This document shows, in pieces, positions 1-5,359 of a stretch of 5,359 nucleotides of DNA (positions within the stretch are counted from its first letter, which is position 1; each line of letters begins with the position of its first letter). A program made the position numbers and the translations under genes. The stretch is from assembly GCA_003225655.1 (NCBI GenBank), contig QIAW01000235.1, positions 450-5,808 on the forward strand, written 5' to 3'. The DNA comes from Acidobacteriota bacterium. GTDB lineage: Bacteria; Acidobacteriota; Terriglobia; Terriglobales; Acidobacteriaceae. Under the pieces are notes generated by a model. That model was not told where the DNA came from. It was given only the letters and a program-made list of their open reading frames with translations, and did not search any database.

Positions 1-347
1 ACCGCGGGCTGATCGTCTCTGACGATATGGAAATGGGCGCCGTGCTGGCCGCGGGCTCTGTTGGCGAGATTGCGGTGGCAGCCGTTCGCGCCGGGGCCAA
101 TATCGTGCTTGTTTGCCGTAAAGAAGAAATGGTGCGCCAGGCCTGGGAGGCTCTGCTGCACGAAGCCGAACGCGATTCCGTATTTGCTGGCTACGTGGCT
201 GAGGCCGCTCATCAGGTGCTGGCCTTCAAGAATCAGGCCAGAGAACTGAAGAAATTTCCTTCCCAGTTTTCCCTCGCGGCCGTCGAAAAACAGCGCCAGG
301 AGATCGGTAAATTTGTGGCCCAGCTTGAACAGGAACAGCAACGATGA
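1..347 (+). CDS. nagZ: Family-3 glycoside hydrolase, beta-N-acetylhexosaminidase type (C-terminal part, 5' end outside window)
   Basis: The frame is open from base 3 to a TGA at 345-347, giving 114 residues of a gene that begins before the window. The fragment opens with RGLIVSDDMEMGAV. This is the GH3/NagZ signature at the end of the TIM barrel, and the first Asp of the SDD (codon 21-23) aligns with the family's catalytic nucleophile. Next come AAVRAGANIVLVCRKEE, matching the usual 'ra..AGaDlvLvc' strand, and a helical, charged C-terminal tail rich in Glu, Gln and Lys. There is no C-terminal beta domain, as expected for single-domain NagZ-like enzymes. Known role: removal of GlcNAc from GlcNAc-1,6-anhydroMurNAc or its peptides in peptidoglycan recycling. 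The anmK gene 111 bases downstream uses the sugar this reaction releases, which supports nagZ over other GH3 activities. The missing N-terminus means localisation (cytosol or exported) and the acid/base His loop cannot be checked. Confidence 0.8.
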   Translation, partial: RGLIVSDDMEMGAVLAAGSVGEIAVAAVRAGANIVLVCRKEEMVRQAWEALLHEAERDSVFAGYVAEAAHQVLAFKNQARELKKFPSQFSLAAVEKQRQEIGKFVAQLEQEQQR

Positions 348-458
348 TCAGGCGAAGCAACCGCCTAAGTATTCCATTCAATATCCTCCAGGTCAAATTG
401 CTATGCGGCTGAGTGCTGAGCGCTTTACTCTAATGATGAGAGATCTTAAGATCGCAAA
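348..458 (+). other. nagZ-anmK intergenic spacer
   Basis: This 111-base gap holds no convincing gene, terminator or hairpin. Three small things can be seen. A 22-codon ORF (344-412) overlaps the nagZ stop through ATGA. A short direct repeat GCTGAG occurs at 408-413 and 415-420. A -10-like hexamer TCTAAT lies at 429-434 with no -35 at a fitting distance. The gap is short enough for nagZ and anmK to share a transcript. Confidence 0.5.
442..453. promoter_or_regulatory. Perfect 12-bp palindrome just upstream of anmK (possible operator)
   Basis: GATCTTAAGATC is exactly its own reverse complement and ends five bases before the anmK ATG. It occupies the place where a Shine-Dalgarno sequence would sit, and no good one is visible (only TTAAG inside the palindrome). 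A dimeric regulator or an RNA fold could act here, but the sequence alone does not show that; a chance palindrome is possible. Confidence 0.3.
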
Positions 459-1628
459 ATGATCGTTGCCGGAGTCATGAGTGGAACATCGGTCGATGGC
501 ATCGACGTGGCCCTAGTGCGCTGCCACGGACGCGGTCTCAACACTCGCTTTGCGCTGCTGGCTCACAAGCAATACGCCTATACCCCTGCTCTGCGCAAAA
601 AAATCCTGAGTTTGATGAATGCATCCTCGGCCCGCGTGGCCGATCTTGCGCGCCTGAATTTTCTTCTGGGTGAACTCTACGCTGAAGCCATACTCAAGAG
701 CAAACGCTCTGCACGTATTCCCAAGTTGGATCTGGTTGGCTGCCACGGGCAGACGCTCTATCACCAGAGCGAGCCGGCATTATTCCTGAACCGTCCGGTT
801 GCCTGCACCTGGCAGACGGGGGAAGCCGCTGTGATTGCCGCACAGGTAGAAGTGCCCGTCGTTTCTGATTTCCGTCCGGCGGATATGGCTGCCGGGGGCA
901 AAGGAGCGCCCTTGGTTCCGTTTTTGGACTATGTACTCTTTCGCCACCCCCGCCGAGGGCGCATCCTGCAAAACCTTGGAGGGATTGGAAATCTCACCGC
1001 TGTTCCCCCGGGGGCCACAGCCGAGCAGGTGGTTGCCTTTGATACCGGGCCGGGCAATATGCTAATAGACGCCGTCACGCAACAACTCTTTGGCCAGCCC
1101 TTCGATCGAGATGGGCGTATCGCCCTTCGAGGCAGGGTTCTGCAACCGGTGGTCCAACATGCGCTGCGCGGTAACTTTTTCCGGCAAAAACCGCCACGCA
1201 CCGCAGGACGCGAACAATTTGGATATGAATTCCTCTTGCACTTTACCTTCGCATGCAAGAAATTCAGAAAATTTAGAACATTTGCCGTCAGAAATGAGGA
1301 TGTCGTGGCCACAGCTACTGCTTTGACCGCGGCTTCAATTGAGGACTCCTTGCGACGCTTCGTTCTGCGCGGCCACTCCTTCCAGGAATTTATCGTCTCC
1401 GGTGGCGGAGCAAAAAATCGCACGCTGATCCGCATGATGGAAGAACGCTTGTCGCCCTTGAAACTCAAGCTCAAATTTTCTGACGACTTCGGCATCCCCT
1501 CTGAGGCCAAAGAAGCCATTGCATTTGCCCTGCTCGCCTATCAGACCTGGCAACGTCAACCGGGAAACATCCCGTCAGCCACAGGAGCGAAGAGGGCGGC
1601 CGTCTTAGGAAAGATTTCATTCCCCTGA
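459..1628 (+). CDS. anmK: Anhydro-N-acetylmuramic acid kinase
   Basis: This 389-residue protein is close to the usual ~370 of the family. AnmK is a cytosolic enzyme that opens the 1,6-anhydro ring of anhydroMurNAc and phosphorylates it with ATP, giving MurNAc-6-phosphate for peptidoglycan recycling. All expected motifs are present: GVMSGTSVDGID (residues 5-16, phosphate-binding), GCHGQTLYH (94-102), SDFRPADMAAGGKGAPLVP (136-154), NLGGIGN (172-178), FDTGPGN (194-200), GREQFGYE (250-257), VSGGGAKN (313-320) and SEAKEAIAFALLA (348-360), ending in PSATGAKRAAVLGKI. D195 in FDTGPGN aligns with the catalytic Asp of characterised AnmK. The ATG at 459 is chosen because TAA at 447-449 closes the frame just upstream and the family normally begins a few residues before MSGTS. 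One oddity is a basic, Phe-rich stretch CKKFRKFRTF (266-275), about eight residues longer than in E. coli AnmK. The gene follows nagZ and is probably co-transcribed with it. Confidence 0.95.
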   Translation: MIVAGVMSGTSVDGIDVALVRCHGRGLNTRFALLAHKQYAYTPALRKKILSLMNASSARVADLARLNFLLGELYAEAILKSKRSARIPKLDLVGCHGQTLYHQSEPALFLNRPVACTWQTGEAAVIAAQVEVPVVSDFRPADMAAGGKGAPLVPFLDYVLFRHPRRGRILQNLGGIGNLTAVPPGATAEQVVAFDTGPGNMLIDAVTQQLFGQPFDRDGRIALRGRVLQPVVQHALRGNFFRQKPPRTAGREQFGYEFLLHFTFACKKFRKFRTFAVRNEDVVATATALTAASIEDSLRRFVLRGHSFQEFIVSGGGAKNRTLIRMMEERLSPLKLKLKFSDDFGIPSEAKEAIAFALLAYQTWQRQPGNIPSATGAKRAAVLGKISFP

Positions 1629-1632
1629 ACGT

Positions 1633-1661
1633 TTGCCACATGTTTATTGCTTTGTAATAAT
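1633..1661 (+). promoter_or_regulatory. Candidate sigma-70 promoter before the glycosyltransferase gene
   Basis: TTGCCA (1633-1638) and AATAAT (1656-1661) each match the -35 and -10 consensus at five of six positions and are 17 bases apart. They lie in the 41-base gap after anmK. Transcription would start near 1668, almost on the GTG at 1670, so the message would be leaderless or nearly so. This would let the glycosyltransferase be expressed apart from nagZ-anmK. It rests on consensus matching only. Confidence 0.35.
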
Positions 1662-1678
1662 CGGTACCGGTGATCACC
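1662..1678. repeat. Two overlapping short palindromes across the GTG start
   Basis: CGGTACCG (1662-1669) and GGTGATCACC (1669-1678) are both perfect inverted repeats. They share base 1669, and the second contains the GTG start codon at 1670-1672. They sit immediately downstream of the candidate -10. An operator role is possible, but such short palindromes also occur by chance. Confidence 0.25.
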
Positions 1679-2854
1679 CGAATCCTAAGAGCCAGTTTTC
1701 TTCCTCATCTATTGCTGATTTGCTGGTTGACGTTTGTTGCTTTTACCACCTGGCAGCATGTCAAGAAGACCGATCTGCCTCCCATCTTCGACGCCACGGA
1801 ATACTTTTTGAAAGCAAAAAACTTCTGGGCAAATCTGCATGACAGGCGGATCCATAACCCGCTTAACCTGGAACCGACGTTCAGACCCCCTGGCACTGTT
1901 GTGATGTCTTATCCTTTCGGTTTTAATACTGATTTTCATCCGTATTTTTTCCGGTCAATCTTCTTTCCGCTTCTTTGTATGGCCGCTGCAGTTTACGTCG
2001 TGGGTAGTCATGGGCCAAACAAAGGCTCAACCCGATGGAACCTGGCACTGTTGGCCATCTTCGTAACTTCGCTGCCAACTTTTTATCATTTTGAACGTGT
2101 TACCGACGACAATTCCGGCCTCTGTTGGGGACTAGTAGATAACTTCTTCGCCGGCATCGCCTGCCTGGCCGCAGCCGCGCTGATGCGAAGTTTGAAAACC
2201 CTCTCCCTGCGCTGGCTCATCGCCGGATCGCTGCTGGCAGGCTTTTGCGTGCTGGTTAAGCCTGCTGGGGCCGTCATCATGCTCCTGCTGAGCGCAGTGT
2301 GGTTCATGGCCTTGCTGGTCCGCCTCGCTGGCGCCAATGTCTCCTCCGATGAGCGTACGCAAGTTGTCAAAATGCTTGTCCGGGGATCGCTCTGTGTCAC
2401 AGGGATTGAAGGTACCACCTTGGCCTTGTGTCGCGCCTCGCATTATCTTTCTACAACGAATATCGCCTATGGCAAAGACGCCATGCGTTTGTTACGGGCA
2501 GAGTGGGCACCTTCCCTCACACCTGGCCTGATGTACTGGCAAATTCGTTCTGTGCTAGGCTCTGTATTTCCATGTATGCTCGCCGCCTTTGCAGTACTGG
2601 CAATCGCGTACTGGAAAAGGATCCAAGACAGGCAAGCGAACTGGGCGCCTTCTGTTTTGTGGGGAATGGTCCTATCGGCGGCGGTCTGTCTGACAACCGG
2701 AGTCTGGTTTTGGTTGGCGTTCTCAGCCATCTCTCAGGTCCGTTACTTTACTCCGTTCCCGTTGATCGCCTTCGTCTGTGTCATTCCAATTGTTCTGCGC
2801 GTTTTAGAAGTTATGCCTCGCTGGCAGAGTTCGCCTTTCGCCTGGCTTGGATAA
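1670..2854 (+). CDS. GT-C/GT39-like membrane glycosyltransferase, N-terminal membrane part (frameshifted gene)
   Basis: This reading frame gives 394 residues, almost all of it membrane protein. Hydrophobic segments lie at about 9-27, 96-112, 123-138, 154-172, 181-205, 208-229, 302-325, 339-360 and 372-391. After the first segment comes a loop with FDATEYF (D41), in the place where GT-C enzymes carry a catalytic or metal-binding acidic residue, then PTFRPPGTVVMSYPFGF (70-86), FERVTDDNSG (141-150) and VKPAG (206-210). Enzymes of this fold move sugars from polyprenyl-phosphate donors onto lipids or proteins on the outer face of the inner membrane; the acceptor here cannot be told. The start is GTG at 1670, since TAA at 1658-1660 closes the frame upstream and no ATG fits better; the Shine-Dalgarno is poor. 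The frame stops at TAA 2852-2854 after PRWQSSPFAWLG, while the next membrane segment and the whole C-terminal domain continue in the -1 frame. I read 1670-3972 as one gene of about 766 codons carrying a one-base-type frameshift. Confidence 0.65.
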   Translation: MITRILRASFLPHLLLICWLTFVAFTTWQHVKKTDLPPIFDATEYFLKAKNFWANLHDRRIHNPLNLEPTFRPPGTVVMSYPFGFNTDFHPYFFRSIFFPLLCMAAAVYVVGSHGPNKGSTRWNLALLAIFVTSLPTFYHFERVTDDNSGLCWGLVDNFFAGIACLAAAALMRSLKTLSLRWLIAGSLLAGFCVLVKPAGAVIMLLLSAVWFMALLVRLAGANVSSDERTQVVKMLVRGSLCVTGIEGTTLALCRASHYLSTTNIAYGKDAMRLLRAEWAPSLTPGLMYWQIRSVLGSVFPCMLAAFAVLAIAYWKRIQDRQANWAPSVLWGMVLSAAVCLTTGVWFWLAFSAISQVRYFTPFPLIAFVCVIPIVLRVLEVMPRWQSSPFAWLG

Positions 2855-3972
2855 CCCCCGCCTTCGTTCTTGCTATTTTGCTGCTGCAGACTTCGCCTTC
2901 GCTCAAATGGCAGCACGTGTATGGCGCGAACCTCGCTTCAGGAGTTTTCAAGGATGAAACTGCGCAAGCAAGAGATGTGCTGGAATGGGCCAGAAAAACC
3001 GGCAGGGATGCCCGGATTTACACGTTTGGCCTCAATTCCGAAAGAGATGTGGCTTTCTTCAGCCTGGGGACTTACGAGCTGGTGCGCAATCCCTCTCTTC
3101 CGAGCTTTGTAATGATGAAGCCAGAAGACCAGAGAAAAGGAGCGGCCTACCGCATAGACGATATTCTGGCTTCGGACTTTCTCGCCTTCACCCCTGTAAG
3201 TGACAACTCCTTGAGGACCAGCATGCTGGCACGAGCGGCCGTGCCCGATATCAGCCAGGAAAACCTGCTGTTTCAGTCCTGGTTAAGCACTCTTTCAGAA
3301 AATGATGGTGTGCGTTTTGTTTCCGAAACCCAAAAGATACGCGTGCTGGCGCTCGAGGATTGCGGGAAATTCGTGGTTTCCGTCAACAAATTGGTGGCGG
3401 AGCATTTCTGGAGCACATCCTTTCAGGAGATGAATCCTGTACATTCTTCCTGGACTGAGCATGAATTGAGCGAATGGGCGGCCCTCTCCTCTCCGGCAGT
3501 TAACAATGTGCGTTTCGGAGATACCTTCCTGCTTCATGCATTGTCGTACCGGCGCGCAGAAGACAAATTGCGCGTCCGGGTGTGGTGGCAACCAACGCAG
3601 CAAAATCTAAGACGAGGATGGATATTTTTCATCTATGCCCTCGACCACAGCGGGAAAGCTGTTACGAATACAGGGGTCCCACTAGGGTGTATCCGTGAGG
3701 CACAAAGCGATCGTCCAATCCGGCTCTCTGTCACCACAATTGACGATGCCCCGTACAAGCATATTACGCAATTAGCAGTAGGCTTTTTTAGTCCACCTGG
3801 AACCGTTCTCAAGGCTGACAAAGGCCTGCGAGACTGGGGGAATAGCAGGCTCATCGTCCCTTTGAATGAGACCAGGCAAAGCGGTCCGTTGACCAGCACT
3901 GTCAATGTCAAAAATGTCAAAGATGATGCCAACATCACAAATGCGGTAGAGCGTTCCCCATTAGCGCCGTAG
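2842..3972 (+). pseudogene. GT-C/GT39-like glycosyltransferase, C-terminal part after the frameshift
   Basis: This is the continuation of the previous entry in the -1 frame. It begins with a last membrane segment (LAWITPAFVLAILLLQ), then about 355 soluble residues that should lie in the periplasm. The final part, from VRFGDTFLLHAL (codon 3508) to RLIVPL (about 3864), has alternating beta-strand character with LRVRVWWQPT, GWIFFIYALDHSGK and ITQLAVGFFSPPGT. It resembles the beta-sandwich found at the C-terminus of many GT39-like proteins, where 'tlYWqa' and 'lavGlYdp' patterns are common. The frame is open back to an ATG at 2428, but there it overlaps the membrane-coding frame and has no membrane pattern of its own, so that part is only a shadow. 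After 2854 the first in-frame ATG is at 3113, inside the conserved part, so this is unlikely to be an independent gene. The tail encodes a small NVK-NVK repeat. It ends 22 bases before the next start. Confidence 0.6.
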
Positions 3973-3982
3973 TGGGATATGT

Positions 3983-3992
3983 AATCATGATT
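3983..3992. repeat. 10-bp palindrome before the solute-binding protein start
   Basis: AATCATGATT is a perfect inverted repeat ending two bases before the ATG at 3995. No Shine-Dalgarno is visible in the 22-base gap. An ATG within the palindrome (3987) opens a three-codon reading frame whose TGA overlaps the real start. Function is unknown. Confidence 0.2.
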
Positions 3993-3994
3993 CA

Positions 3995-4561
3995 ATGACG
4001 ACTTGCGCTGGTTCTCATCCAGGAATCTACCGTCGCTGTCTCCGCTGTGTGGATGTGGTCGCATTCCTGTTTTTGTTGTTTTTTATCGGTTGTGCGCACC
4101 GTTCCGACCCCGGCACTCTGGTCATGATCATTGAGAGCCGTCCAACAAATCTTGATCCTCGTGTTGGCATAGACGGCCAATCCGAGCGCATTGGCATGTT
4201 GCTCTATGACGCCGTCTTCCGCCGCGACGAGCACTTTAATCTGCAGCCTATGCTGGCCGAGCGCTGGGAAATTCCCGATCCCGCGACTTACGTCTTCCAC
4301 TTGCGCTCTGGAGTGCGCTTTCACGATGGACGGCCGCTGACCTCGCGCGACGTAAAGTACACCATTGATTCCATGTTGAAGGGCGTGCTGCGCAGCCCGA
4401 AGACTGCCACCTCGGAATTGTGCCCGAGGGCAGCGGCGCAGACTTCAACAACCACCCCATCGGCAGCGGCCCATTTCGCTTTGTGCGCCAGGAGCAGGAT
4501 AAAGAAGTTGTCCTTGAGCGTAACTCCGATTACTAGGATACAGCTCTGCGTCCCCACATAG
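3995..4561 (+). pseudogene. Family-5 (peptide-type) ABC solute-binding lipoprotein, N-terminal fragment
   Basis: The frame starts at ATG 3995; TAG at 3962-3964 bars any earlier start. The protein has a basic stretch (RRCLRC), a hydrophobic run VVAFLFLLFF and the lipobox-like FIGC with Cys33 (codon 4091-4093), so the mature form would be a lipoprotein anchored outside the inner membrane. Residues 41-138 match the start of SBP_bac_5 proteins: MIIESRPTNLDP, MLLYDAVFRRDEHFNLQPMLAERWE, TYVFHLRSGVRFHDGRPLTSRDVKYTIDSML. Such proteins bring peptides or related solutes to Dpp/Opp-type importers. After SPKTA (about residue 138, base 4408) similarity stops at once and the remaining ~50 residues are nonsense read in the wrong frame. 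The true sequence resumes in the -1 frame, with the family's usual intervening 'V...d..TV.f.L..p...fl' segment missing. The fragment ends in a TAG at 4559-4561 that has no meaning for the original protein. It lies 22 bases after the glycosyltransferase frame. Confidence 0.75.
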
Positions 4562-5359
4562 AGCGCGTGCGTTTTACAGTAGTACCTGACGTGACTACGC
4601 GGGCCCTGGAGTTGCGCAAGGGCAGCGCCGACATCGCGCCCAGCGGTTCGCTCAGTGCAGACATGGTTGAGGCCCTGCGCCGTGAACCCAATCTCCAGAT
4701 TGAGATGGCATCGGGCAGCGTCTACAATTACCTCGCCTTCAACCTTCGCGATCCGAAATTAAAGGACGTGCGCGTGCGCCAGGCCATCGCCTACGCCATC
4801 CATCGCGAGCCCATCATTCATTACCTTTGGCGTGACCAGGCCGAGCCCGCCACGAGCGTCCTTCCTCCGCAGAGCTGGGCTTACAACGGAAACGTGCGCC
4901 AGTACAACTACGATCCGCAGAGAGCGCGTGAGTTGCTCGATCAGGCTGGCTATCCTCCCGGGCCGGACGGCGTGCGCTTTCATCTCTCCATGAAGACCTC
5001 TACGGAAGAAACCACGCGCCTGTTGGCGGCGGTTTTGCAGCAGCACTTGCGTGACGTAGGCATTGCGCTGGACATCCGTACGCTGGAATTTGCCAGCTTT
5101 TTTTCTGAAGTCACCAAGGGCGCCTTCCAGATGTTTTCCCTGCGCTGGATCGGGGGCAACCAGGACCCTGATATCTTCGAGTACGTCTTCCACTCCTCCA
5201 GCATTCCTCCGCAACGCGCCAACCGCGGCTACTACTCCAATCCGCGGGTCGACGCCTTGCTGAATCAGGCGCGCGCGGAAATTAATCTTGCAAAGCGCAA
5301 ACCGCTCTACGATGAAGTGCAGAGAATCCTGGCCGAAGAGCTGCCCTACGTAAACCTCT
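4411..5359 (+). pseudogene. Family-5 ABC solute-binding protein, middle and C-terminal fragment (3' end outside window)
   Basis: In the -1 frame relative to the N-terminal fragment, family sequence resumes with LGIVPEGSGADF and HPIGSGPFRFVRQEQDKEVVLERNSDY. It then meets TAG at 4534-4536, where homologues have an aromatic residue (often Trp, 'RNPDYW'). From 4537 the same frame is open to the window edge: PHIERVRFTVVPDVTTRALELRKGSADI, YNYLAFNLRDPKLKDVRVRQAIAYAIHRE, YNYDPQRARELLDQAGYPPGPDG, DPDIFEYVFHSS, RGYYSNPRVDALLNQARAE. All are classic SBP_bac_5 features in the right order, and GC stays high, so the decay seems recent. Together with the upstream frameshift this gives two separate disabling lesions. 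A shorter product could start at ATG 4663 or 4708, but it would lack the signal peptide and half the binding cleft. Permease genes (dppB/dppC-like) may follow outside the window. Confidence 0.75.

Noticed and set aside
1005..1014. CCCCCGGGGG palindrome
   Set aside because: It has no loop and no T-run and lies inside anmK coding for VPPGA, so it is neither a terminator nor a likely operator. It also shows that 10-bp palindromes occur by chance in this window.
929..1519. 196-codon open frame on the minus strand inside anmK
   Set aside because: Its translation is low-complexity Arg/Pro/Ser-rich with no motif, and the plus strand encodes a complete, motif-perfect AnmK.
1629..1669. Terminator after anmK
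   Set aside because: The gap has no stable GC hairpin followed by a T-run; the visible palindromes are too short and lack loops.
2428..2841. Upstream part of the long frame from ATG 2428 as the true start of a 514-residue protein
   Set aside because: It overlaps the membrane-coding frame by over 400 bases. Its translation lacks membrane segments or family motifs there, while the other frame shows a regular membrane pattern up to about 2850.
2800..2854. Programmed -1 ribosomal frameshift in the glycosyltransferase gene
   Set aside because: No slippery heptamer in the right phase and no clear downstream hairpin were found by eye.
4534..4536. TAG read as pyrrolysine or another recoded residue
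   Set aside because: The gene also has an upstream frame-changing deletion, and the family has an ordinary aromatic residue at this place, so a nonsense mutation is simpler.
4759..5214. 151-codon open frame on the minus strand
   Set aside because: It lies opposite well-conserved SBP_bac_5 coding sequence and shows no family resemblance; it is a shadow of GC-rich codon use.

Overview
The window reads as bacterial chromosome with all genes on the + strand. It is probably an acidobacterium or a similar environmental Gram-negative. That placement is an inference from the moderately high GC, the style of the family-5 solute-binding protein and the nagZ-anmK pairing; no 16S or other marker is present.

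Layout: (1) 1-347 is the 3' end of a family-3 glycoside hydrolase of the NagZ type, with the catalytic aspartate motif at the very edge of the window. (2) 459-1628 is a complete anhydro-N-acetylmuramic acid kinase gene, anmK, with every family motif present. (3) 1670-3972 is one gene for a large polytopic GT-C/GT39-like membrane glycosyltransferase, split into two reading frames by a frameshift near 2813-2851. (4) 3995-5359 is a peptide-type (SBP_bac_5) solute-binding lipoprotein gene that runs off the right edge. It carries a frame-changing internal deletion near 4403-4413 and an in-frame amber codon at 4534, so it looks like a pseudogene.

Working together: NagZ removes GlcNAc from GlcNAc-1,6-anhydroMurNAc(-peptides), and AnmK converts the released anhydroMurNAc to MurNAc-6-phosphate. 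The first two genes are therefore consecutive steps of peptidoglycan recycling. A peptide-family binding protein downstream would suit uptake of wall peptides or muropeptides, but it is broken here. The glycosyltransferase gene between them has visibly lower GC in the stretches counted by hand and no evident role in the pathway, so it may be an insertion into the cluster.

No mobile element, CRISPR array, tRNA/rRNA or convincing terminator was seen. I found no clear new system. The most notable points are the decay of two consecutive downstream genes, a perfect 12-bp palindrome just before the anmK start with shorter palindromes at the next two starts, and a promoter-like pair whose predicted transcript would begin almost at the GTG start of the glycosyltransferase.
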